From contig JBBROH010000096.1 in the NCBI GenBank assembly GCA_038229595.1, forward strand, positions 1-15,853: a stretch of DNA of 15,853 nt, written 5' to 3'. The notes under the pieces are model-generated. The model saw nothing but the letters and a program-made list of their open reading frames with translations, searched no databases and was not told the DNA's origin. Made by a program: the position numbers and the translations under genes. Origin of the DNA: JBBROH01 sp038229595 (GTDB taxonomy: Bacteria > Chloroflexota > Chloroflexia > QHBQ01). Every line of letters begins with the position of its first letter. Position 1 is the stretch's first letter. Below, piece after piece: positions 1-7,194 of this stretch.

Positions 1-1610
1 ACGTAGCCGTTGATCATCTCGTTGACCAGTAGGCCGCTACTGACATAATACTTGCCGTAAGTGGCGTTGGGGTCGTTGATCTCCATCCGCCCCTTATCAA
101 AGTAAACAACCTCACGCTTACCACCCAGCCCCTGCGTGTACGGCTCCCTGGTGGCCCAGAGGACGTTCGGCCCCCACAACCAGGAGCGTTGCACAACCCC
201 CTCGTAGATCGGCTGGTCGCTGACCGCCCACTTCAGGTAGTAGGCGGGGTTGAGGCCGAAGGGGGGATTGCCGAGGCTGGCAGGCGGGCGATTGTTGCCC
301 AGCCCAATGCCGAAGTTCGGCTGGTTGACGGGCGGGGCCGGGGTAGGTGGCGGCGGGCCGGGCCGCTCCCGCGTCGGCTTGATCGAAGGCGGCGGCTGGG
401 CCGGGTCAACCACCAGGCCGAGCGGCTGCCAGGCTGCTATGCTGCCTTTACCGACTACGCTGCTCTGGCGGCTCGCCAGGTCGAGGGCGATCACCTGCTG
501 CTGGGGGCCGCCACCGATCAGCACTGCGGTGCCGTGTGGCTCCACGTCCAGCAGATCGTAGCCACCAGGGAGCAGGGCGTGGGCGTAGCTGTCCTTGCCG
601 CGCTCGGCCTCTACCTTCTGCACGTACCAGATCGTACTACCTTCGGGCGTGTAGTCGCTGAAGACCAGCCGCTCACCATCCTCTGCCCACTTCGCCACGA
701 TGCCTACACACTGGCTGGCACTGGTGCGCCGCTCGGCCCGCAGGATCAGGCGATCCGCCTTAGTGAACACGTTATAGAGGTGCAGTTGAGCGTAGTAGAT
801 GTTGCTACGGTCATCAGGGCCGTCAGCAGTGTCGGCCCAGACCAGGTAGCTACCATCGGGCGACCAGGCCATGATATCGCCGGGGCTGATGTTGCCAGTC
901 TTGCGCCCGTCACTCAGGCGATAGAAGCTGTTGCCGAAGGCCAGCGTCTCCCCATCGGGCGACCAGACCCCCCGCTTTACCCCTACTGGGATCGGCTTGT
1001 CGAACAGCTTGGCGGTGTGCAGGTCGCTCAGGTAAAGGATGGCAGGCACGCCGCCTGCATTGCGGTAAACGCAGCTATCCTCCTGTGCGCTGATGTACTG
1101 CGGCGCGAGGTAGAACAGCGCGTCCAACCGTTGGCTGGGCGAGAAGGAGGGAAGGAAGCCCGCCGCTACCTGCCGTAGCCCCCCACCGTCGGGGTTGACG
1201 GTGTAGATATAGCTGTCGCCAGAGCCACGCAGGTTGCCCCCGTTGTCGAAGGCTAGCAGGTCACTGCGCTTAGACCAACTGAAGTGGTGCGCCCCGCTCA
1301 CCCCAGCGACGCGGGCGAGCTTGCCAGTTGTGCTGTCGTAGATCGAAAGCGGCTGGTTGGTAGTCGCCAGCGCAGCCGCCAGATAGCGACCGCTAGGCGA
1401 CCAGGCCAGTTCGGTGTACGCCGCGCTTTCGTCCAAGAGGGCGGCCACCGCCGCGCTGTTGCCCGCCGCCACGATCCGCACGTTGCCATCATCACCCACG
1501 TAGGCGACGTTGCCGCCAGCAGCAGCCGCCCGACCGCCCAGCAGCCCCAGGCCAGTCAACATCACTACCAGCAGCAACAGGCTGCGCCACAAACTTCTTT
1601 TCGCCCTCAT
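1..1610 (-). CDS. Secreted beta-propeller (PD40/TolB-like) protein, 3' end outside the window
   Basis: Reading the minus strand from ATG 1610 gives 536 uninterrupted codons that run off the left edge. Residues 1-31 form a signal peptide (basic MRAKR, hydrophobic core, AAAA end). Residues about 35-395 contain PD40/WD40-like blades, seen as WSPSG (70-74), FSPSQ (156-160), WSPDG (216-220 and 249-253) and WAEDG (308-312). A proline-rich linker spans about 403-430. After it comes a C-terminal region rich in W/Y with RSWLWGP (475-481) and YFDKGRMEIN (503-512), a pattern I associate with secreted Chloroflexota proteins but cannot name as a family. A clear Shine-Dalgarno, AAGGAG, lies 6 nt before the ATG and fixes the start. 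The gene follows moaC by 50 nt on the same strand with no terminator visible, so co-transcription is possible. The ligand is unknown; an extracellular binding or scaffold role is inferred. Confidence 0.85.
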   Translation of the reverse strand, partial: MRAKRSLWRSLLLLVVMLTGLGLLGGRAAAAGGNVAYVGDDGNVRIVAAGNSAAVAALLDESAAYTELAWSPSGRYLAAALATTNQPLSIYDSTTGKLARVAGVSGAHHFSWSKRSDLLAFDNGGNLRGSGDSYIYTVNPDGGGLRQVAAGFLPSFSPSQRLDALFYLAPQYISAQEDSCVYRNAGGVPAILYLSDLHTAKLFDKPIPVGVKRGVWSPDGETLAFGNSFYRLSDGRKTGNISPGDIMAWSPDGSYLVWADTADGPDDRSNIYYAQLHLYNVFTKADRLILRAERRTSASQCVGIVAKWAEDGERLVFSDYTPEGSTIWYVQKVEAERGKDSYAHALLPGGYDLLDVEPHGTAVLIGGGPQQQVIALDLASRQSSVVGKGSIAAWQPLGLVVDPAQPPPSIKPTRERPGPPPPTPAPPVNQPNFGIGLGNNRPPASLGNPPFGLNPAYYLKWAVSDQPIYEGVVQRSWLWGPNVLWATREPYTQGLGGKREVVYFDKGRMEINDPNATYGKYYVSSGLLVNEMINGY

Positions 1611-1660
1611 CTCAAGCTCCTTGCTAGCGGTCAGCGTCAGCCCCGCCTGCCGAACCACAA

Positions 1661-2182
1661 TCAGCCCCCATCGCTCTGCCAGGTGCCAGACTTGCCGCCA
1701 CTCTTGTGCAGCAGGCGAATACACTCAATCCGCAACCCGCGCTCGACCGCCTTCACCATGTCGTAGATGGTCAGGGCGGTTACGCTCACTGCGGTCAAAG
1801 CTTCCATCTCCACGCCAGTCTGGGCGGTCGTTTTAACGGTCGCCTCTATAGTTATAACGGCTGGCAACACGCCAGGTTCCGCCAACTCGAACTCGATCTT
1901 CACGCTGCTGAGGGCAAGCTGGTGGCAGAGTGGGATCAGGTCACTGGTGCGCTTGGCGGCCATAATACCTGCGATGCGGGCTACGCCCAGCACGTCGCCC
2001 TTCTTGCTCGTGCCGCTGCGGATTAGCTCCAGGGTGGCAGGCTGCATCCGCACAGTGCCGCCCGCCACTGCCACCCGCTCGCTGGTTGCCTTTGCCCCCA
2101 CATCCACCATCTGCGCCTGCCCAGCCGCATCGAAGTGGGTTAGTTCATCGTTCTCTGCCAAACTCTTGCTCCTCAGCTTCAT
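1661..2182 (-). CDS. moaC: Cyclic pyranopterin monophosphate synthase MoaC
   Basis: This 173-residue protein matches MoaC along nearly its whole length. MoaC converts the MoaA product, 3',8-cyclo-7,8-dihydro-GTP, into cyclic pyranopterin monophosphate, an early step of molybdenum cofactor synthesis in the cytosol. Visible landmarks are LTHFDAAGQAQMVDV (14-28), KKGDVLGVARIAGIMAAKRT (60-79), LIPLCHQL (82-89, where most homologues have LCHPL), the GVEMEALTAVS block (123-133), DMVKA (141-145, holding the catalytic Asp and Lys) and the C-terminal KSGGKSGTW (160-168). The first ~12 residues extend beyond the usual start, but ATG 2182 is the only plausible start, with a weak ribosome-binding site. 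No other moa or moe gene is nearby. A TATAAT box lies about 27 nt upstream. Identification is firm. Confidence 0.97.
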   Translation of the reverse strand: MKLRSKSLAENDELTHFDAAGQAQMVDVGAKATSERVAVAGGTVRMQPATLELIRSGTSKKGDVLGVARIAGIMAAKRTSDLIPLCHQLALSSVKIEFELAEPGVLPAVITIEATVKTTAQTGVEMEALTAVSVTALTIYDMVKAVERGLRIECIRLLHKSGGKSGTWQSDGG

Positions 2183-2208
2183 CGTTCTAGGCCTGCTTGC
2201 CCATCCAC

Positions 2209-2214
2209 ATTATA
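2209..2214 (-). promoter_or_regulatory. Probable -10 box for moaC
   Basis: A perfect TATAAT on the minus strand would start transcription near 2202, about 20 nt before the moaC ATG. No good -35 hexamer is seen at 16-18 nt; TTGGCA at 2239-2244 is too far. An inverted repeat (TTGCCC 2246-2251 with GGGCAA 2257-2262) lies just upstream and could be an operator, but nothing else supports this. Confidence 0.4.
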
Positions 2215-2366
2215 CTACGAACCTGCAAGCTCTGGCTCTGCCAACTTGCCCAGTTGGGGCAAAGTCGCTAGCAGGATCAGCAGATAGGGCGAACCGAAGT
2301 GCTGGCTGAAGCGTACTACTGTTGGTCGCCAGCGGTTGGCGGTGGTGGGGCTGGGTGGTACAAGTC

Positions 2367-2396
2367 TTGACAATGCTTTGTGCCGTATCGTATACT
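2367..2396 (+). promoter_or_regulatory. Sigma-70-type promoter for the lipoprotein/SLH operon leader
   Basis: A consensus -35 box TTGACA (2367-2372) is followed after 18 nt by TATACT (2391-2396). Transcription would start near 2403. The next convincing coding start on this strand is the lipoprotein ATG at 2821, so the transcript would carry a leader of about 418 nt. The small reading frames in between have no ribosome-binding sites or family resemblance. Confidence 0.55.
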
Positions 2397-2402
2397 GCCA
2401 AG

Positions 2403-2820
2403 AATTGCCGGGGAGTTGTCCAGCCACATCGTTCCGTTGGCGGCCCACCAGCAATCCAGTTTCGACCAGCGGATTTCTGCAAATCAGCGAAACTTCAGCC
2501 CCACTCGTTCGTTAAGGTACTGTACCCTCTCAACGACGAGAGCGGCGCACTTGTTCGCCAGCCCAGTGCTGGCCCACGAACTGACCGGCAGGCGACTGGC
2601 TTGCTGGCAGCACGCTAGATCAGGGACAGGTTGTGTTGTTGGATGCAATGCGGCGCGAACTCGCCGGTCAGGTCTGTAGTCTCCCCCGAACCGGGTGCCG
2701 TGCGCCCGCCGTCCTCGCCCCATCCTGCCCTGATCCAGACCATCCCTTGCTGTAGGTAAACCACCTACTGCGCATTTTGGTGCGGCTAAAGAAGATAGCC
2801 GCTAGTTTCAAGGAGAGAGA
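2403..2820 (+). ncRNA. Candidate structured 5' leader or small RNA upstream of the lipoprotein gene
   Basis: This gap has no convincing gene but many possible stems: GATTT/AAATC (2472-2485), GGTA/TACC (2516-2526), CTCTC/GAGAG (2527-2542), a bulged stem GTTCGCCAGC with GCTGG..CGAAC (2553-2581), GTAGGT/ACCTAC (2752-2768) and GCGGCTA/TAGCCGC (2782-2802). Two longer pairings, CTGACCGGC (2581-2589) with GCCGGTCAG (2663-2671), and 2618-2630 with 2724-2735, interlock. It lies between a good promoter and the lipoprotein ribosome-binding site. I do not recognise a known riboswitch, tmRNA, RNase P or SRP RNA. The stems were found by eye and high GC makes chance pairing common, so the call is tentative. 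Confidence 0.35.
2782..2802 (+). promoter_or_regulatory. Hairpin just upstream of the lipoprotein ribosome-binding site
   Basis: Perfect 7-bp inverted repeat GCGGCTA / TAGCCGC with a 7-nt loop (AAGAAGA), ending 8 nt before the AGGAG Shine-Dalgarno (2811-2815). In RNA it would form a stable stem close to the ribosome-binding site; as DNA it could be an operator. The role is inferred from position only. Confidence 0.45.
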
Positions 2821-3663
2821 ATGTTTCAAAGCATGACTGGTTCTCCGCTGGCCCGGCGCGGCACTGCCTTGTTTGCCGCCCTGCTGATCGCCTGCCTGGT
2901 TGTGGCCTGCGACAACAGCGCGACTGACACCGCCAGCCAACCCGCCCAGCCCGCCGTTGCCCAGAGCAGCGCACCAAGCAAGAGCGACGCACCCGCCCAG
3001 ATCAAGGCCAACCGCGCCAATCGCACTTCCCCACTCGCCCCCGTGCCAGCCGTCGGCCCAGCCCCGGCCCTGCCCGCCAAGCCCAGCGATGCGAAGGTGA
3101 GCGACTACCTCTTTACCGTGGCTGCTACCTTCGCCAGCTTTACCACTGTTGACCAGAACTCTGCCCCCGACGCACTCGGCCTGGCTCGCTGGGCTGTCGC
3201 TGATGGTGCCTTGCAACAGCAGGGTGATGTGGATGGACAGAGCGGTATCTACGACACCTTCGCCCTCACTGGCGACGGCAGCGCAACCAGCTACACCGCC
3301 CAGGCTATCGCTTACAGCACGGGAGTGCCGCTTGGCCTCGTCGCTCGCTACAACAAGGATGGCTACTACCTGCTACGCGTCAACCCAACCAACGGCAAGT
3401 CTCTCGGCTGGACTATCGAACGCTACGACGTGGCTAGCAAGAGCTACACTGTGCTGGCGAACGGCCCAGAGGGCAGCGGCTATCAACGCTTCAACTGGCT
3501 CACCGTCAGCTTCAGCGTACAGGGCAGCCAGCTTACGGCCAGCCTCGACGGGCGCACCCTCGGCACGGTCAGCGACAGCAGCTATGCGGCAGGCCAGACC
3601 GGTCTCTACGCCGAAGCCTCTAATGGCGCACGCTTTGCCAGCTTCCGCATCGCCCAGCAGTAG
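2821..3663 (+). CDS. Lipoprotein with C-terminal concanavalin-like (LamG/DUF1080-type) beta-sandwich domain
   Basis: The 280-residue product starts with a lipoprotein signal peptide: LARR, a hydrophobic stretch at about 14-29, and the lipobox LVVAC with Cys30 as the predicted lipid-modified residue. An Ala/Pro/Ser-rich linker follows to about residue 90. The rest, with motifs such as YDTFALTGDGS, GLVARYNKDGYYLLRV and GQTGLYAEASNGARFASFRI, has the strand pattern of a LamG/concanavalin-like fold often seen in secreted carbohydrate-associated proteins. No catalytic residues can be assigned. AGGAG at 2811-2815 sits 5 nt before the ATG; Met5 is an alternative start. The SLH-protein gene begins 28 nt after the stop with its own Shine-Dalgarno, so the two are probably one operon. 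A membrane-anchored binding protein at the cell surface is the likely role. Confidence 0.85.
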   Translation: MFQSMTGSPLARRGTALFAALLIACLVVACDNSATDTASQPAQPAVAQSSAPSKSDAPAQIKANRANRTSPLAPVPAVGPAPALPAKPSDAKVSDYLFTVAATFASFTTVDQNSAPDALGLARWAVADGALQQQGDVDGQSGIYDTFALTGDGSATSYTAQAIAYSTGVPLGLVARYNKDGYYLLRVNPTNGKSLGWTIERYDVASKSYTVLANGPEGSGYQRFNWLTVSFSVQGSQLTASLDGRTLGTVSDSSYAAGQTGLYAEASNGARFASFRIAQQ

Positions 3664-3691
3664 CCTAACGCTAGAAGGAGAAGAAATCTAG

Positions 3692-6049
3692 ATGCAATTC
3701 CAGAGGAACAACCTCCCCCGCACCCTCCTGCTGGCCCTCAGCCTGATCGTGCTGCTCGGTGGTTTCCAGGGCGACTACGCCAGCGCGCAAACCAGCAGCA
3801 AGGCCGCGCCGCAAGCCCAACTACCCCAGGATTACTCCTGGTCAAGCTCTATCGATATTTCGCAGGCGCAGTCGGCACTCTACCCCCGCCTGGGCATGAA
3901 TGCGAACGACACCATCGTGTTCTACGGCCTGGGCAACACCAGTGTGGAGAACGGCTACACTGCCTCCAGCGACGACTATGGTCGCACCTGGGGCGGGCGC
4001 GGCTTCCGCACTACCCCCGGTGGCAGCACTAAGGGTTCGAGCGGCCTCGGCGCGGACGTGGATGCTCAAGGCAACGACTACCTGGCCTGGGAAGATTACG
4101 CTTATGATCCACGCAGCCTGGCCTTCCGCAAGTACAACGCAGCTACCGGCAGCTTCGAGCCTATCAAGCGGCTGAACAGCAGCAACACCAATGGCGTTGA
4201 CCTTGCGGTTGCCCCAGATGGTACGATCCACATCTCCTACGTCGCTGTCATCGCCAGCGGCAGCCGTGCTGTGGTGCGCTACATCAAGTCTACCGACGGT
4301 GGCAATACCTTTAGCACCGCAGTTGACCTTAGCGATGGGCGCAGCTTCGTCAAGATCACCAGTATCGCAGTTGACACTGCTGGTCGCCCACACGTCGCCT
4401 GGGATGGGCAGCGTGGCAACACCTACGGCATCTACAGCAACGACTTCGCTAATGGCAACTGGACTGGCCCGCTCCTGCACGAGGCTAGTGCCTCCTACTG
4501 GCCGCGTCTCGCTCAGGACAACAACGGCGGCGTGGGCCTGGTTTGGCAGACCAACTTTGGCGGCCAGGCCGACATCTTCCTGCTCCGCTGGAATGGGACC
4601 AACCAACAGTGGGATCCAACCCCCACCAACGCCTCCGACACGCCCGACTCCTCCTTCTACCCCTCTATCGCCTTCAACACCCAGGGCAGTGCTTACATAG
4701 CCTGGAGCGAGAACAACGGCGGTGGTACAGAGGCTCTTTTCTTCAGCTATGAGTTTAGCCCCCGCTCCAATAACTTTAGCAACATCCAGCGGGTGGAGGA
4801 CGAACGCACCACCAATAGCGACATCGCCAGCTACAACAACCAGTTCACCCTGGCCTACGCTACCACCCACTACACCCCTAGCTGGAAGGTCTACGGTCGC
4901 TTCCTCTCTGCGGGCAACGTGCCGACCAACACCCCCGCAGCACCAACCGGCACGCCCACCATCACCAGCACCCCAACCACAGTGCCAACCAACACCCCCG
5001 CCCCGACTGCTACCCCCTGCGCCGACGGTTCTATCTTCCGCGACGTGTGCGCTAACAGCCACTGGGCCTACGCCTACATCCAGGGTTTGGCTCTGCGCGG
5101 GATAGTCAGTGGGCAGAACGGCTACTACTATCCTGATAGCCTGGTCAAGCGCGGCGAGTTCGCCAAGTTTGTGGTCAGGGCGCAGGGCTGGCCGCTGATC
5201 ACCCCGACCACGCCTAGCTTCAACGACGTGCCAGCCAGCAACACCTTCTACCAGTACATCGAGACTGCGGTGCAGCGTGGCGCAATCAATGGCTACTCAA
5301 CCACCGCCCAGTGCGTCGGCACCACTGCCCCCTGCTACCTGCCTAACTCTGCTATTCGCCGCAACGAGACGGCAGTGATCATTGTGCGCGCCAACCAGTA
5401 CGCCTTTATCACCCCGCCCGCACCTACCGCCACCTTCGCCGATGTGCCACGCAATGCCTTCGCCTGGGCCGAGATCGAGACCCTCGCTGCGAAGGGCATA
5501 ATGAACGGCATCAACCCAACCACCTTCAACCCCAGTGGTCACACCAAGCGCGGCGAAATGGCGAAGGTCATCTATCTCACCTTCCCGCAAGTCAGCAGCT
5601 TCAGCCCACCACAGGCTCCGGCTGGCGGCAACCAGGCCGTGACCGCCATCGGCAAGCTGTTTGGCGAGAGCCAGATCAGCAGCACCCTGACCGTCAACAA
5701 CACCCCAGTGGATGTGATTAGCTGGAGCGACCAGGCGATCACCTTCCGCCTGCCTGCCAACACCCCGATCAGCCCCACCCTCGCCCAGGTCGTGCTGATC
5801 GTCAAGGGCAAGGCCGCCTTCTTCAGCAGCAGTGCCACCCTCACCGTTCTCGCTGGCCCCTCCGTAACCGCTACTAGCGCAGTTAGCAGCACCGCCACCC
5901 TGACCGCAGTCAGCAGCACCGCCACCCTGACCGCAGTCAGCAGCACTGCTACCGCAACTACGATCAGCACCGCCACCCTCACCCTGCCCGCCAGCGGCAC
6001 AGCCACCGCCGTTCCCACCCTCAGTCCAACCGCACTGGTCAAGCAGTAG
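3692..6049 (+). CDS. S-layer-homology (SLH) surface protein with BNR/sialidase-like propeller and TIG-like domain
   Basis: The 785-residue product has a signal peptide (1-33, ending ASAQ). Residues about 45-405 form a BNR/sialidase-like propeller with Asp-box-like turns (SSDDYGRTWGG, STDGGNTFS) and recurring DxxG.xYxAW patterns. A Thr/Pro linker covers about 408-442. Three SLH modules follow, each starting with F.DV: 449, 510 and 582. SLH triplets normally bind secondary cell-wall polymers. Residues about 635-725 resemble an IPT/TIG immunoglobulin-like domain, and the tail is Ser/Thr-rich with a 9-residue repeat. Having SLH modules internal rather than at an end is uncommon but known. The propeller lacks recognisable sialidase catalytic residues, so I make no enzymatic claim. 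AAGGAG (3675-3680) lies 11 nt upstream. It is probably co-transcribed with the lipoprotein gene and exposed on the cell surface. Confidence 0.9.
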   Translation: MQFQRNNLPRTLLLALSLIVLLGGFQGDYASAQTSSKAAPQAQLPQDYSWSSSIDISQAQSALYPRLGMNANDTIVFYGLGNTSVENGYTASSDDYGRTWGGRGFRTTPGGSTKGSSGLGADVDAQGNDYLAWEDYAYDPRSLAFRKYNAATGSFEPIKRLNSSNTNGVDLAVAPDGTIHISYVAVIASGSRAVVRYIKSTDGGNTFSTAVDLSDGRSFVKITSIAVDTAGRPHVAWDGQRGNTYGIYSNDFANGNWTGPLLHEASASYWPRLAQDNNGGVGLVWQTNFGGQADIFLLRWNGTNQQWDPTPTNASDTPDSSFYPSIAFNTQGSAYIAWSENNGGGTEALFFSYEFSPRSNNFSNIQRVEDERTTNSDIASYNNQFTLAYATTHYTPSWKVYGRFLSAGNVPTNTPAAPTGTPTITSTPTTVPTNTPAPTATPCADGSIFRDVCANSHWAYAYIQGLALRGIVSGQNGYYYPDSLVKRGEFAKFVVRAQGWPLITPTTPSFNDVPASNTFYQYIETAVQRGAINGYSTTAQCVGTTAPCYLPNSAIRRNETAVIIVRANQYAFITPPAPTATFADVPRNAFAWAEIETLAAKGIMNGINPTTFNPSGHTKRGEMAKVIYLTFPQVSSFSPPQAPAGGNQAVTAIGKLFGESQISSTLTVNNTPVDVISWSDQAITFRLPANTPISPTLAQVVLIVKGKAAFFSSSATLTVLAGPSVTATSAVSSTATLTAVSSTATLTAVSSTATATTISTATLTLPASGTATAVPTLSPTALVKQ
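5879..5959 (+). repeat. Three tandem 27-bp units in the SLH-protein tail
   Basis: Units 5879-5905, 5906-5932 and 5933-5959 encode AVSSTATLT, AVSSTATLT and AVSSTATAT. The first two differ by one base; the third has drifted in its second half. The repeat is in frame, so copy-number change would only lengthen or shorten the Ser/Thr-rich tail. Confidence 0.9.
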
Positions 6050-6061
6050 AGCAGCAAAGTG

Positions 6062-6084
6062 GGGGCGCACTGACAATGCGCCCC
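6062..6084 (+). terminator. Hairpin after the SLH-protein gene
   Basis: Perfect 8-bp stem GGGGCGCA / TGCGCCCC with a 7-nt loop, 13 nt after the SLH-protein stop. No T-run follows, so it may act as a weak terminator or as an mRNA 3'-end stabiliser, allowing some read-through into the permease gene 58 nt downstream. Confidence 0.5.
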
Positions 6085-6142
6085 TGCTCATCGTTGGCCG
6101 ACCAATCACCGACGCAGACTCGCGCCGAAGGGGGAAGTAGCA

Positions 6143-7117
6143 ATGCTGGGAGAGATTGAGAGCCGCGCCGCCGAAGCAGGCAAGGGTGGCCCGCGCTGGC
6201 TGCCGCGCAACCTGCGTGAAGCCTTCAAGTACCGCGACCTGCTACGTAACCTGGTCGTACGCGACCTCAAGCTACGCTATCGCGGCTCGGCCCTCGGCTT
6301 CATCTGGTCGCTGCTCAACCCCCTCCTGCTGATGCTGATCTTCTGGTTCGTCTTCAGCACCCTGCTAGGCAGCACCACCCCCCACTTCCCCTTGTTCCTC
6401 TTTGCCGCCCTGCTACCCTGGACCTGGTGTGCCAGTACAGTCGGGGCAGCCACCGGCAGCATCATCGGCAACGGCAACCTGATCAACAAGGTCTACTTCC
6501 CCCGCGAACTCTTGCCAATCTCAATAGTGATCTCTAATGGGGTCAACTTCCTGCTGGCCTTGCCCGTAGTGTTTGGCTTCGTCATCTACTACCTGATCGT
6601 GAACCCGGCAGACTACGGCCTCAACTCGCTGCTAGCCAACCGCCAAAGCGTTGTGCTTACCAACTCTGCAGACGTGTACTACAACAACGTGCAACCAGTG
6701 TGGCGAATAGTAAAAGATAGTGTCACTCTGCTCAACCCCTTCAATGCCAACCTGCTCTGGCTGATAGTACTGGTCATCACCCAGGCCATCTTCCTCGCAG
6801 GGCTGGGCTTGTTCCTCGCTGCCCTCAACGTGCGCTTCCGCGATACGGCAGTGATCGTAGAGGTGGTGCTGCAAGCCTGGTTCTTCCTCACCCCCGTCTT
6901 CTACGATTTGCGTAACATCTTTAACGAGGCTGCCCAGTACGTCTACTGGGCCAACCCAATGGCTTCGATCATCTCCAACTATCGCCTGATCCTTTACAAT
7001 GGTGTGCCGCCGGACGCTAGCTTCATGCTCCGCACCCTGGTCACTTCGATCATCGTCTTTGTGATCGGCTACCTGTTCTTTGCCCGCCAGAGTCGTACCT
7101 TCAGCGAGGAGATTTAG
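6143..7117 (+). CDS. ABC-2 type transporter permease, polysaccharide/O-antigen export family (Wzm/TagG-like)
   Basis: A 324-residue membrane protein whose N-terminus, LVVRDLKLRYRGSALGFIWSLLNPLL (37-62), carries the family signature of Wzm, TagG and KpsM permeases, which export undecaprenyl-linked glycans with a partner ATPase. About six membrane segments are visible (around 57-75, 83-105, 125-152, 204-228, 235-255, 298-313), and NKVYFPRELLPIS (115-127) is also typical. The family is usually 255-290 residues; the excess is an extra loop at about 154-203 (see findings). AAGGGGG lies about 8 nt before the ATG. No ATPase gene neighbours it: upstream is the SLH protein, downstream a strong terminator and convergent genes. 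It presumably works with an ATPase encoded elsewhere. The glycosyltransferase genes about 3 kb away are possible functional partners. Confidence 0.92.
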   Translation: MLGEIESRAAEAGKGGPRWLPRNLREAFKYRDLLRNLVVRDLKLRYRGSALGFIWSLLNPLLLMLIFWFVFSTLLGSTTPHFPLFLFAALLPWTWCASTVGAATGSIIGNGNLINKVYFPRELLPISIVISNGVNFLLALPVVFGFVIYYLIVNPADYGLNSLLANRQSVVLTNSADVYYNNVQPVWRIVKDSVTLLNPFNANLLWLIVLVITQAIFLAGLGLFLAALNVRFRDTAVIVEVVLQAWFFLTPVFYDLRNIFNEAAQYVYWANPMASIISNYRLILYNGVPPDASFMLRTLVTSIIVFVIGYLFFARQSRTFSEEI

Positions 7118-7139
7118 CCGCCGATTGGAGGACAACAAG

Positions 7140-7172
7140 AAAGGGTGCAGCTACGCATGGCTGCACCCTTTT
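7140..7172. terminator. Bidirectional intrinsic terminator between convergent genes
   Basis: A perfect 12-bp stem, AAAGGGTGCAGC (7140-7151) with GCTGCACCCTTT (7160-7171), 8-nt loop, followed by TTTTCGTT on the plus strand and TTTCTTGTT on the minus strand. It lies 22 nt after the permease stop and 22 nt from the receiver-gene stop at 7195, so it can end both converging transcripts. Confidence 0.9.
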
Positions 7173-7194
7173 CGTTACCCTCTAGCGGCTCTGG

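Noticed and set aside
189..1178. Long plus-strand reading frame of 329 codons
   Set aside because: It is antisense to the propeller gene, which has a signal peptide, blade motifs and a Shine-Dalgarno. The plus-strand translation is low-complexity and lacks family features.
2340..2500. Possible tmRNA 5' end (GGGG-start and a TTCGAC string)
   Set aside because: The two elements are in the wrong spacing and there is no tRNA-like 3' end with a TTCGAATCC-type arm and CCA anywhere downstream.
2322..2723. Several 80-100 codon frames in the leader region on both strands
   Set aside because: No ribosome-binding sites, no family resemblance and overlapping frames on both strands; they look like chance frames in GC-rich DNA.
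3842..5062. Minus-strand reading frame of 406 codons inside the SLH-protein gene
   Set aside because: Antisense shadow of a high-GC gene; its translation is Gly/Ala/Val-rich with no motif, while the sense strand encodes clear SLH modules.
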